Origin: Micromonospora coerulea
GTDB lineage: Bacteria; Actinomycetota; Actinomycetes; Mycobacteriales; Micromonosporaceae
Length of the DNA stretch: 64,000 nt
Assembly (NCBI RefSeq): GCF_016598485.1
Contig: NZ_JAEMUW010000002.1
Location: forward strand, 248,001 to 312,000
Direction of reading: 5' to 3'
Every line of letters starts with the position of its first letter. Within the stretch, counting starts at the first letter, position 1. The notes below the pieces were generated by a model, which was not told where the DNA came from, did not search any database, and saw nothing but the letters and a program-made list of their open reading frames with translations. Positions 1 through 7,269 of this stretch are shown here, in pieces. The position numbers were made by a program, and so were the translations under genes.

Positions 1-542
1 CGAAGTCCGAGCTGCTCACCAGCATCTACCGGGAGCTGCTCGCGGAGCAGACCGCGCGGCTGCGGGAGATCGCCGACGGTCCCGCACCGGTCGGCGAGCG
101 GCTGCGCACCGCGGCCCTCGACGTCGTGGAGCACACCGCCGCGCACGTCGACGAGCTCACCGTCTGGGCCCGGTCGGCGCACCTGCTCGACGACGAGCAG
201 GCCGAGGCGACCCGCCGGGAACGCCGCCACTACCACGATCTCTTCCGCGACCTGGTCCGCGAGGGCCAGGAGCGTGGCGTGGTCCGCACCGACGTCTCCG
301 CCACGGTGATCACCCACACCTTCCTCAGCGCCCTGGGCAACACGCACACCTGGTTCCGTCCCGACGGGCCGCTGACCTTCGCCGAGGTCGGCCACCAGCT
401 CGTCGCGCTCTTCCTCGGCGGCCTGCGCCCGCCGGGACCGGAGCCGGTGGCGCCGCGCTCCCCCGAGCCGGTGCCGGCCGGGCGGCGCACGGCCGGCGGC
501 GCGCGGCGGCCCCGGCGGGGCCCGGTGGGCAAGAACCCGTGA
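1..542 (+). CDS. TetR-family transcriptional regulator, C-terminal part (start lies before the window)
   Basis: The reading frame is open from base 3 of the window, and its first residues (KSELLTSIYRELLAEQ) follow the pattern just after the helix-turn-helix of TetR proteins, where a GKxEL motif leads into the ligand-binding helices. The DNA-binding domain itself is therefore off the left edge. The visible part is the helical ligand/dimer domain followed by a Pro/Arg-rich tail from about residue 145 onward that looks disordered. Its TGA overlaps the GTG of the next gene (GTGA), so the regulator is translationally coupled to the carboxyltransferase and probably controls it. The ligand is unknown; an acyl-CoA is a reasonable guess from the neighbour only. 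Confidence 0.8.
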   Translation, partial: KSELLTSIYRELLAEQTARLREIADGPAPVGERLRTAALDVVEHTAAHVDELTVWARSAHLLDDEQAEATRRERRHYHDLFRDLVREGQERGVVRTDVSATVITHTFLSALGNTHTWFRPDGPLTFAEVGHQLVALFLGGLRPPGPEPVAPRSPEPVPAGRRTAGGARRPRRGPVGKNP

Positions 543-2053
543 GCGGACAGGAGCCCCCGGCCGCCGAATCCGGCCAACCCGTTCGGGCCGAGCTGGCCGA
601 GGTGCTCCAGCGCCAGGCCGCGCTGCACGACGAGGCCCGCGCGGAGGCGACGGCGAAGCGGCACGCGGCCGGGCGGCGCACCGTACGGGAGAATCTCGCG
701 GACCTGATCGACGAGGGCAGCTGGCTGGAGTACGGCGGCCTGGCCGTGGCGGCACAGCGGTCCCGGCGGCCGCTCGCGGAACTCGCCGCGGCGACCCCCG
801 CCGACGGCGTCGTCGTGGGCGTCGGCCGGGTCGGCGGTACGCGCGTCGGCGCGGTGGCGTACGACTACACCGTCCTCGCCGGCACCCAGGGCGTCACCGG
901 TCACCGCAAGACCGACCGCCTCCTCGACGTCGCCGCCCGGCAGGAGCTGCCGGTCGTCGTCTTCGCCGAGGGCGGCGGCGGTCGCCCGAGCGACACCGAC
1001 CATCCGACCGTCGCCGGTCTGGAGCTGACCACCTTCGCGTCGTTGGCCCGGCTGCGCTCGCTGCGGGTCGGGATCGCGGCCGGCTACTGCTTCGCCGGCA
1101 ACGCGGCGCTGCTCGGCATGTGTGACGTCGTCATCGGCGTCGCGGAGGCCAGCATCGGCATGGGCGGACCGGCCATGGTGGAGGCCGCCGGGCTCGGCGC
1201 GGTCGCACCGGGAGACGTCGGCCCGCTCGACGTGCACCTGGCCAGCGGCGCCGTCGATCTCGCCGCGGCCGACGACGCCGACGCGGTCCACCTGGCCCGA
1301 CGCGTCCTCGGCCTCGCGGCCGGCACGCGCACGGACGGCCGCTGCGCGGACCAGCGCCGGCTACGCGACGTCCTGCCGGACAACCGCCGGCGCGCCTACG
1401 ACGTGCGGGCCGTCCTGCGCCTGCTCTTCGACGTCGACTCGGTGCTCGAACTGCGCGAGCGGCACGGCCGGTCCCTGGTGACGGCCCTGGCCCGCCTCGA
1501 CGGTCGGCCGGTGGGGGTGCTCGCCAACAACCCACTGCACCGGGCCGGGGCCATCGACGCCACCGCCGCCGGCAAGGCCACCCGGTTCCTGCGGCTCTGC
1601 GAGCGGTTGGGCCTGCCCGTGGTGAGCCTCTGCGACACCCCCGGAATCATGGTCGGGCCCGACGCCGAGCGGACCGGGCTGATGCGCGCGGTGGGCGACC
1701 TGTTCACCGCCGGCGCGTCGCTGCGTACGCCGCTGGCGGCCGTGGTGCTGCGCAAGGCGTACGGACTCGGCGCGATGGCGATGGCCGGCGGGAGCTTCCA
1801 CACCACCCGCCTCACCCTGGCCTGGCCGACCGGCGAGGTCGGCGCGATGGGCCTGGAGGGCGCGGTGCGGCTCGGTCACCGCCGGGAGCTGGCCGCGATC
1901 GCCGACGAGGACGAGCGCCGGCGCCGCTACGACGAGCTGGTCGCCGACGCCTACGACCGGGGCCGGGCGCTCTCCGCCGCGGCGAGCTTCGAACTCGACG
2001 ATGTCGTCGACCCCGCCGACACCCGGCACCGGCTCCTCGCGGCGCTGTTCTGA
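539..2053 (+). CDS. acyl-CoA carboxylase carboxyltransferase (beta) subunit-like protein
   Basis: 504-residue carboxyltransferase of the crotonase-fold family that moves CO2 from carboxybiotin to an acyl-CoA. Both halves of the fold are present: an N-terminal half with a Gly-rich loop (VFAEGGGGRPSDTD) and the oxyanion-type segment GNAALLGMCDVVIG, and a C-terminal half with CDTPGIMVGPDAE and the AYGLGAMAMAGG loop that normally binds acyl-CoA or biotin. The length matches propionyl/acetyl-CoA carboxylase beta chains. No biotin carboxylase or BCCP gene is next to it, so it must pair with a subunit encoded elsewhere or act on its own. The GTG start overlaps the TetR stop by 4 nt. The exact acyl-CoA substrate cannot be read from the sequence. 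Confidence 0.85.
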   Translation: MSGQEPPAAESGQPVRAELAEVLQRQAALHDEARAEATAKRHAAGRRTVRENLADLIDEGSWLEYGGLAVAAQRSRRPLAELAAATPADGVVVGVGRVGGTRVGAVAYDYTVLAGTQGVTGHRKTDRLLDVAARQELPVVVFAEGGGGRPSDTDHPTVAGLELTTFASLARLRSLRVGIAAGYCFAGNAALLGMCDVVIGVAEASIGMGGPAMVEAAGLGAVAPGDVGPLDVHLASGAVDLAAADDADAVHLARRVLGLAAGTRTDGRCADQRRLRDVLPDNRRRAYDVRAVLRLLFDVDSVLELRERHGRSLVTALARLDGRPVGVLANNPLHRAGAIDATAAGKATRFLRLCERLGLPVVSLCDTPGIMVGPDAERTGLMRAVGDLFTAGASLRTPLAAVVLRKAYGLGAMAMAGGSFHTTRLTLAWPTGEVGAMGLEGAVRLGHRRELAAIADEDERRRRYDELVADAYDRGRALSAAASFELDDVVDPADTRHRLLAALF

Positions 2054-2200
2054 CCGGGTACGGCGCTCAACCCGCCGCCGGCACCGCCGCGGTGCTGGTC
2101 AAACGGGCCACCCCCGGATCGACATGCCGCTCGGAATGATTTCCTCGGGGCGCCGACGTGCTCGCCGCCGTCCCCGGCTGGGCCGCGCCGCCCCCCTCGC

Positions 2201-2239
2201 ATGGAAAATCTTCCATACATCTATTGAAGTTAATCTTCA
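2201..2239. promoter_or_regulatory. two adjacent dyads in the lysozyme upstream region
   Basis: In an otherwise GC-rich gap there is an AT-rich patch with two inverted repeats. ATGGAA-aatc-TTCCAT lies at 2201-2216 and TGAAG-ttaat-CTTCA at 2225-2239. They lie about 75-110 nt before the lysozyme ATG and just upstream of a TAATAC hexamer (2250-2255) that could be a -10. Their position and symmetry suggest operators for a repressor or activator of the wall hydrolase. The regulator is not identifiable here. Confidence 0.4.
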
Positions 2240-2312
2240 TCCTGTGACCTAATACTGACAGTTCCTTTCGCCCCTCTCCCGCCGCCGACGCGGCATCCCC
2301 CAGGGAGGAAAG

Positions 2313-3059
2313 ATGAACCGTCCCCTCCGATCGGCGCTGCGCACCGCCGCGGCCGCCCTGCTCGCCACGGTGACCCTGGCCGCCTCGGCCACCCTCGGCG
2401 CGACCCCCGCCAGCGCGGCGCCGGCCGGCCTGCCCGGCATGGACGTCTCCAGTCACCAGGGCAACGTCAACTGGTCCGCCGCCTGGAACAACGGCGCCCG
2501 GTTCGCGTACGTCAAGGCCACCGAGGGCACCTACTACACCAACCCGTACTTCGCCCAGCAGTACAACGGCTCCTACAACGTCGGGATGATCAGGGGCTCC
2601 TACCACTTCGCCCGTCCGGACACCACCAGCGGCGCCACCCAGGCCAACTACTTCGTCGACCACGGGGGCGGCTGGTCCAAGGACGGCAAGACGCTGCCCG
2701 GCGCGCTCGACATCGAGTACAACCCGTACGGCTCGACCTGCTACGGGCTGAGCCAGGCCTCGATGCGCAGCTGGATCGCCTCGTTCGTGAACCAGTACTA
2801 CTCCCGCACCGGCCGGTGGGCCACCATCTACACCACCACCGACTGGTGGACCACCTGCACCGGCAACACCTCGCAGTTCGCCGCCAACAACCCGCTCTGG
2901 ATCGCCCGGTACTCCAGCAGCGTCGGCACCCTGCCGGCCGGCTGGCCGACGTACTCGTTCTGGCAGTGGGCCTCCTCCGGCATCTTCCCCGGCGACCAGA
3001 ACGTCTGGAACGGCACCCTGGACCGGCTCAGGGTGCTGGCCTGCAACGGACCCTGCTGA
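2313..3059 (+). CDS. secreted GH25 lysozyme (N-acetylmuramidase)
   Basis: Cleaves the beta-1,4 bond between N-acetylmuramic acid and N-acetylglucosamine in peptidoglycan. Residues 1-35 form a Sec signal peptide ending in ASA. The mature protein begins near GLPGMDVSSHQG, the hallmark start of GH25 enzymes of the cellosyl/mutanolysin type, with the catalytic acidic residues in MDVS and in LDIEYNP. A conserved aromatic-rich end (YSFWQWASSG) completes the single GH25 domain; there is no cell-wall-binding domain. Length 248 residues is typical. The start is fixed by a strong GGGAGGAAAG ribosome site at 2303-2312. An amidase follows 64 bp downstream, so the pair makes a wall-turnover unit. Confidence 0.93.
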   Translation: MNRPLRSALRTAAAALLATVTLAASATLGATPASAAPAGLPGMDVSSHQGNVNWSAAWNNGARFAYVKATEGTYYTNPYFAQQYNGSYNVGMIRGSYHFARPDTTSGATQANYFVDHGGGWSKDGKTLPGALDIEYNPYGSTCYGLSQASMRSWIASFVNQYYSRTGRWATIYTTTDWWTTCTGNTSQFAANNPLWIARYSSSVGTLPAGWPTYSFWQWASSGIFPGDQNVWNGTLDRLRVLACNGPC

Positions 3060-3067
3060 CGCACCGC

Positions 3068-3097
3068 CCGGTGGCGGGCCGGCCGGCCCGCCACCGG
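3068..3097. terminator. perfect 30-bp palindrome between lysozyme and amidase genes
   Basis: Two 15-nt arms abut with no loop. The left arm is CCGGTGGCGGGCCGG and the right arm its exact reverse complement. It starts 9 nt after the lysozyme stop. It fits a U-less, GC-rich actinobacterial terminator or an RNA processing and stability hairpin between two cistrons. It leaves the amidase ribosome site (3111-3116) outside the stem. Confidence 0.55.
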
Positions 3098-3123
3098 CAC
3101 CGCTCTTCGTGAGGAGGTCCCCG

Positions 3124-3795
3124 ATGTCCGTCCCCGTACCCCGGCGAGCCGTGCTGCGCGGCGCCGTCCTGCTCGGTGCCGCCGCCGGCGTCACCGCCCT
3201 CGGCCAGCTCGCCGGCGACCGCGGCGCCCGAGCACTGGGCACCCGGGTCGACCAGCCGACGATCGCCAACTGCGCGACCTGGGGCGCCCGGCCGCCGTCG
3301 TCGGCGGTGACCGTGGTGCAGAACCGCCCCAACAAGATCATCATTCACCACACGGCGTTCCCGAACTCGACCGACTACAGCCTGGCCCACGCGTACCAGA
3401 ACTCCCGGGACATTCAGAACCTGCACATGGACACCAACGGCTGGCTCGACTCCGGGCAGCACTTCACCAACAGCCGGGCCGGCTACCTGACCGAGGGGCG
3501 GCACGGCAGCCTCTACGGGCTGCTGCACGGGCAGACCATGGTGCAGGGGGCGCACTGCGTCGGACAGAACAGCCAGGCCATCGGCATCGAGAACGAGGGC
3601 ATCTACCTCGACGTGCAGCCGCCGCAGGCGCTCTGGGACAGCCTGGTGCTCTTCTGCGCGTTCACCTGCCAGCAGTACGCCATCCCGGCGACCGAGATCT
3701 ACGGGCACAAGGACTTCAACAGCACCCAGTGCCCGGGGCTGCTGCACGGCCGGCTCCCCGAGCTGCGCAGCGCGGTGGCGGCCCGGCTCGGTTGA
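3124..3795 (+). CDS. secreted N-acetylmuramoyl-L-alanine amidase, PGRP/amidase-2 fold, Tat signal
   Basis: Cuts the amide bond between muramic acid and the stem peptide of peptidoglycan. The N-terminus VPRRAVLRGAVLLGAAAGV is a twin-arginine (Tat) signal. The mature domain has the PGRP/amidase-2 zinc site: the first His in IIIHHTAF, a His in the central part, and the closing GHKDFNSTQCPG with the His/Cys pair. This suggests a folded zinc enzyme exported through Tat. A GTG at 3109 is in frame, but the GAGGAG ribosome site at 3111-3116 sits correctly for the ATG at 3124. It lies 64 bp behind the lysozyme gene on the same strand; the two enzymes attack different peptidoglycan bonds. Confidence 0.88.
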   Translation: MSVPVPRRAVLRGAVLLGAAAGVTALGQLAGDRGARALGTRVDQPTIANCATWGARPPSSAVTVVQNRPNKIIIHHTAFPNSTDYSLAHAYQNSRDIQNLHMDTNGWLDSGQHFTNSRAGYLTEGRHGSLYGLLHGQTMVQGAHCVGQNSQAIGIENEGIYLDVQPPQALWDSLVLFCAFTCQQYAIPATEIYGHKDFNSTQCPGLLHGRLPELRSAVAARLG

Positions 3796-3857
3796 CCACG
3801 GCCGGCCCGGCCGGCGGGGCGCGGCATTGGCACCCGCCGGCCTTACCGCCACTGCTC

Positions 3858-3869
3858 GCTTATATAAGC
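3858..3869. promoter_or_regulatory. probable ArsR-family operator (GCTTAT-ATAAGC)
   Basis: A perfect 12-bp AT-rich palindrome 21 nt before the GTG of the ArsR gene, in the place where the -10 element would be. ArsR repressors normally bind AT-rich dyads over their own promoter, so this is the likely autoregulatory site of the ArsR/SRPBCC operon. Confidence 0.5.
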
Positions 3870-3890
3870 CCGATCTGATAGAAAGAGGTC

Positions 3891-4253
3891 GTGCACGCCT
3901 TCGACGTCCTCGGGGACCCGGTCCGCCGCCGGATCCTGGAACTCCTGGCCGAGGGCGAGCAGACCGCCGGCAGCATCTGCGCGGCGGTCCAGCGGGAGTT
4001 CGGCATCTCCCAACCGGCCGTGTCGCAGCACCTCAAGGTGCTGCGCGACAACGGCTTCGCGACCGTACGACCCGAGGGCACCCGCCGCCTCTACGCGGTG
4101 GACCCGCAGCCGCTCCGCCAGGTCGACGCCTGGCTGGACCATTTCCGCCGATTCTGGACCCCGCCGCTGGAGGCGCTCGCCACCGAACTGGCCCGGGGCC
4201 GGCGGGAGCGGCGGCTGCGCGGAAGCGGCCCCGACGAGAGGAAGACACCATGA
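3891..4253 (+). CDS. ArsR-family winged-helix repressor
   Basis: 120 residues. Opens with the typical ArsR beginning HAFDVLGDPVRRRILELL and has the recognition helix in ISQPAVSQHLKVLRDNGF, followed by the wing (GTRRLYAVDP). No cysteine cluster for metal sensing is seen, so this is the non-metal subgroup usually paired with an SRPBCC (AHSA1) protein, as here. GTG start with GAAAGAGG at 3881-3888. Its TGA overlaps the ATG of the next gene by 4 nt, giving a coupled two-gene operon. The C-terminal 20 residues are charged and probably disordered. Confidence 0.88.
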   Translation: MHAFDVLGDPVRRRILELLAEGEQTAGSICAAVQREFGISQPAVSQHLKVLRDNGFATVRPEGTRRLYAVDPQPLRQVDAWLDHFRRFWTPPLEALATELARGRRERRLRGSGPDERKTP

Positions 4254-4891
4254 TCGACGTGATCGGGCAGATCAGCGCCGTCGAACGCACCGTCGGCAGC
4301 CGTACGCTGCCCGCCGGGCAGGCGCGCGTGAGCATCATCAGCCAGACGTACGACGCGCCGCTGGAGGACGTCTGGGACGCCTGCACCAGCGCCGAGCGGA
4401 TCCCCCGCTGGTTCCTGCCGATCTCCGGCGAGCTGCGGCTCGGCGGCCGCTACCAGCTGGAGGGGAACGCCGGCGGCACCGTCGAACGCTGCGACCCGCC
4501 ACACAGCTTCGCCGCGACCTGGGAGTACGGCGGCGAGGTGAGCTGGATCGAGGTACGGCTCAGCCCGGCGGGCGCGGGGCGTACCCGGTTCGAGCTGGAA
4601 CACGTCGCGCACGTGGACGACCAGCGCTGGGCCGAGTTCGGCCCGGGCGCCACCGGCGTGGGCTGGGACATGGGCCTGCTCGGCCTGGCCTCCCACCTGG
4701 CGGGCGACGGCAGCGGGGTCAGCCCCGACCAGGCCGCCGCGTGGATGGGCTCCGACGAGGGCCGCCGGTTCATGACGCTGAGCAGCGAGCGCTGGAGCGA
4801 GGCGAGCGTGGCGGCCGGCACCCCGGCCGACGAGGCGCGGGCGGCGGCGCAGCGGACCACCGCCGCGTACACCGGAGTGCCGGCCTCCTGA
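4250..4891 (+). CDS. SRPBCC/AHSA1-family protein
   Basis: 213 residues of the START-like SRPBCC fold, the Aha1-C-terminal-like subgroup (motifs DAPLEDVWDACTSAERIPRWF, LRLGGRYQLEGNAGG, WEYGG). These proteins form a hydrophobic pocket and are often encoded directly after an ArsR repressor. Ligand and role are unknown. The start overlaps the ArsR stop (ATGA), so expression should follow the repressor. The C-terminal 45 residues extend past the usual domain and contain a GSDEGRRFM helix, a common extension in actinobacterial members. Confidence 0.82.
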   Translation: MIDVIGQISAVERTVGSRTLPAGQARVSIISQTYDAPLEDVWDACTSAERIPRWFLPISGELRLGGRYQLEGNAGGTVERCDPPHSFAATWEYGGEVSWIEVRLSPAGAGRTRFELEHVAHVDDQRWAEFGPGATGVGWDMGLLGLASHLAGDGSGVSPDQAAAWMGSDEGRRFMTLSSERWSEASVAAGTPADEARAAAQRTTAAYTGVPAS

Positions 4892-4929
4892 CCCACGGCG
4901 CGGGGCGCCCGGTGACCCGGGCGCCCCGC

Positions 4930-5292
4930 TCAGCCGGCCGTGACCGGGTCGGCGCGGAACTCGTGGACGACCTCGATCCGGCCCACGATGTGCCGGTTGA
5001 ACAGCTCCAGCTCCTCGGCGGGCACCCAGAGTTCGAGAATGTCCCGGCCACCCACCTGGCGTATCGGGTAGCGCGCGGCGAAGTCACGCTCCACCTCGAA
5101 GCGGGTTACGTAGCCGACGCCCGAGGCCGGCACGTTCCAGTCCCGGGCGATCATGACCGCGTACGCCTCGTTGAGCACCGGGTAGAAGATCGGCTGGTCC
5201 GGCAGCCGGGGCGGCCAGGCCCGCCGCCCGGACGCCTCGACCAGGGCCAGCTCCTGCGGCCCGGTCGGCCGCCACAGCGTGCTGGTCTCCAT
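4930..5292 (-). CDS. small conserved protein of the type annotated as ADP-ribosylation/crystallin J1
   Basis: 120 residues. I recognise the pattern WRPTGPQELALVEASG, QPIFYPVLNEAYA and ELWVPAEELELFNRHIVG from a family of short actinobacterial proteins carrying the database name ADP-ribosylation/crystallin J1. That name is inherited and the biochemical role is not established. No signal peptide or membrane segment is present. The ATG at 5292 is chosen for its AAGGAGAG ribosome site; in-frame codons further upstream lack one. It is divergent from a NADAR gene 119 bp away, which is itself linked to ADP-ribosylation. Confidence 0.65.
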   Translation of the reverse strand: METSTLWRPTGPQELALVEASGRRAWPPRLPDQPIFYPVLNEAYAVMIARDWNVPASGVGYVTRFEVERDFAARYPIRQVGGRDILELWVPAEELELFNRHIVGRIEVVHEFRADPVTAG

Positions 5293-5411
5293 CGTCTCTC
5301 CTTCCCCTCGGTGGACGCACGCTACCGGCTGGGATCTCCGCCTCACCAACCGTTTCGCCCGTCGGGAAACGCGGCGGCGGGTTGTCGGTGCCCTCAGGCA
5401 GACTGTCGGCC

Positions 5412-5978
5412 ATGTCGCCACGATCCGTCGCCGACCTCATCGAGACCGTCCAGACTGGACGGCGCGTGAAGTACCTGCACTTTTGGGGGCACCAGCCGCA
5501 GCGCGACGGCAGCGTCGGCCTCGGCTGCCTGAGTCAGTGGTGGCCGGCGCCGTTCGCCGTGGACGGCCGGACGTACGCCACCGCTGAGCACTGGATGATG
5601 TGGCACAAGGCGGCCCTCTTCGGGGACACCGGGATCGCCCAGCGGATCCTCACCACCGCCCACCCGCACCGGGTCAAGTCCCTCGGCCGGCAGGTACGCG
5701 GCTTCGACGAGGCGACCTGGGTGGCGCACCGCTACGACATCGTGGTGGCTGGCAGCGTCGCCAAGTTCGGGCAGCACGCCGACCTGGCGGCGTACCTGCT
5801 CGGCACCGGGGACCGCGTGCTGGTCGAGGCCAGTCCGGTGGACCGGGTCTGGGGCGTCGGCCTGGCCGCCGACGACCCGCGGGCCGACGACCCGACCCGG
5901 TGGCGGGGCGCGAACCTGCTCGGCTTCGCGCTGATGGAGGCCCGCGCCGTTCTGTGCAACCGACGCGGCCGGGAGTGA
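5412..5978 (+). CDS. NADAR-family protein (YbiA-like N-glycosidase)
   Basis: 188 residues with the NADAR (DUF1768) signature: FWGHQPQRDGSVGLGCLSQWWPAPF, then TYATAEHWMMWHKAALFGD, and the closing WRGANLLGFALMEAR with a WGVGL element. Known members hydrolyse N-glycosidic bonds in riboflavin-pathway intermediates (YbiA) or remove ADP-ribose from guanine bases. Which of these applies here cannot be decided from sequence. An upstream in-frame TTG (5382) exists, but ATG 5412 is the conserved beginning. No clear ribosome site is visible, so a leaderless transcript is possible. Divergent neighbour: the crystallin-J1-like gene. Confidence 0.8.
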   Translation: MSPRSVADLIETVQTGRRVKYLHFWGHQPQRDGSVGLGCLSQWWPAPFAVDGRTYATAEHWMMWHKAALFGDTGIAQRILTTAHPHRVKSLGRQVRGFDEATWVAHRYDIVVAGSVAKFGQHADLAAYLLGTGDRVLVEASPVDRVWGVGLAADDPRADDPTRWRGANLLGFALMEARAVLCNRRGRE

Positions 5979-5983
5979 TCGGC

Positions 5984-5989
5984 TAGGGT
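5984..5989 (+). promoter_or_regulatory. leaderless -10 element TAGGGT
   Basis: Six nucleotides separate this hexamer from the GTG at 5996, so transcription should begin at or next to the start codon. No ribosome site is present. Confidence 0.5.
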
Positions 5990-5995
5990 CGGCCG

Positions 5996-6526
5996 GTGCG
6001 TGACACCCCCGGATACACCTGCGTGACCTGCGGCCGGCGGCACGACGACCTGCCGCTCTCCTACCGCACCCAGGCGCCCGCGTTCTGGTCGCAGGAGCTG
6101 GCGGCGGACGACGAGAGCGAGCTGACCCCCGACCTCTGCGTCATCCGTGGTGAGCACTTCTTCGTCCAGGGCAGTCTGGAGATCCCCCTACAGGACGCGG
6201 AGGGGAGCTTCTCCTGGGGAGTGTGGGTCTCGCTGAGCGCCGCGAACTTCGGCCGCACGGTGCAGCTGTGGGAGACCCCGGGCCGGGAGTCGGAGCTGCC
6301 CTACTTCAGCTGGCTCTCCACCGAGCTGCCGTTCTACGGGGTGAGCACCCTGGAGCTCAAGACCCACGTGCACACCCGGCCGGTGGGCGAGAAGCCGGCG
6401 GTGGAGGTGGAGCCGACCGACCACCCGCTGGCGGTGGCGCAACGGACCGGCATGACCATGGCGGACGTCCAGCGGATCGCCGAACAGCTCCGCCACCCCG
6501 AGACGCGCCGCGAGCCGGCCGGGTGA
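5996..6526 (+). CDS. DUF2199-type protein
   Basis: 176-residue soluble protein. A CxxC pair at the N-terminus (YTCVTCGRRHDDLPLSY) starts a short zinc-ribbon-like segment. It is followed by the DUF2199 body with ELTPDLCVIRGEHFFVQGSLEIPL and FSWGVWVSLS. The function of the family is unknown. The GTG start is leaderless (TAGGGT six nt upstream). It lies 17 nt after the NADAR gene on the same strand but has its own promoter. Confidence 0.78.
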   Translation: MRDTPGYTCVTCGRRHDDLPLSYRTQAPAFWSQELAADDESELTPDLCVIRGEHFFVQGSLEIPLQDAEGSFSWGVWVSLSAANFGRTVQLWETPGRESELPYFSWLSTELPFYGVSTLELKTHVHTRPVGEKPAVEVEPTDHPLAVAQRTGMTMADVQRIAEQLRHPETRREPAG

Positions 6527-6552
6527 CGGGAGCGCCCCGCCGGCCCGGCGGG

Positions 6553-6558
6553 TAACGT
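6553..6558 (+). promoter_or_regulatory. leaderless -10 element TAACGT
   Basis: Eight nucleotides before the GTG of the Nudix gene at 6567, with no ribosome site between. Same architecture as the promoter of the preceding gene. Confidence 0.5.
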
Positions 6559-6566
6559 GCTGCGGC

Positions 6567-7082
6567 GTGACCAGCGCACCGTACTCGCACTGCTCGTACT
6601 GCGGTGCGGCCTACCGGGCGGAAGCCGGCTGGCCGCGCGTCTGCGCGGTCTGCGGCCAGACCGTCTGGCGCAACCCGTTGCCGGTCGCGGTGGCGATTCT
6701 GCCGGTACGCACGGCGACCGGTCTGGGCGTGGTGGTGGTCCGCCGCGACATCGAGCCGGCCCGGGGCCGGCTCGCGCTGCCCGGCGGGTTCATCGAGTAC
6801 GGCGAGGAGTGGTCGGAGGCGCTGGTCCGGGAGCTGCGCGAGGAGACCGGCCTGCTGGCCGAGCCCGAGCAAGCACGGCTCTTCGCGGTGCACGGGGCGC
6901 CGGCCGGCGGCACCATGATGGTCTTCGGCGTGCTGCCCGAGCGGGCGGCCGAGGAGTTGCCGCCGTCCGCGCCGACCGAGGAGGCCACCGAGTGGCTGGT
7001 GCTCACCGAACCGGTCGAACTGGCCTTCTCCACCCACACCCGGGCGCTGGCCGACTTCTTCGCCGGTCGGCCCCCGGTCTGA
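6567..7082 (+). CDS. Nudix hydrolase with N-terminal zinc ribbon
   Basis: 171 residues. Four cysteines in two CxxC pairs (C9/C12 and C26/C29) form a zinc ribbon like that of NudC-type and ADP-ribose pyrophosphatase-like enzymes. The Nudix box is complete at residues 74-96 (G-x5-E-x7-REL-x-EE-x-GL), so Mg-dependent cleavage of a nucleoside diphosphate linked to another group is expected. The substrate is not readable. Candidates by family are NADH, ADP-ribose or capped RNA. Leaderless GTG start. Located between NADAR and KptA genes, which also act on NAD-derived compounds. Confidence 0.87.
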   Translation: MTSAPYSHCSYCGAAYRAEAGWPRVCAVCGQTVWRNPLPVAVAILPVRTATGLGVVVVRRDIEPARGRLALPGGFIEYGEEWSEALVRELREETGLLAEPEQARLFAVHGAPAGGTMMVFGVLPERAAEELPPSAPTEEATEWLVLTEPVELAFSTHTRALADFFAGRPPV

Positions 7083-7269
7083 TCCCGGTCACCCCGTGCC
7101 GCGGCCGGCCGCGCCGGGCGTGGTGCAACGTCGACCCGGCTCCGGGCGCTCGTGGTCACCGGGTGCTGACGCTGATCGACGCGACCTGAGGGGCCGCCAC
7201 CGGCTCTGATCGACGGCTATTTCTACTGATTGAATAGGAATGCAGCGTCGCCGAGCCCGGAGGTCCCCC

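Noticed and set aside
2067-3344. Minus-strand frame of 425 codons opposite lysozyme and amidase
   Set aside because: It lies antisense to two exported enzymes with clear motifs and has the Val/Gly/Arg-rich composition of a shadow frame.
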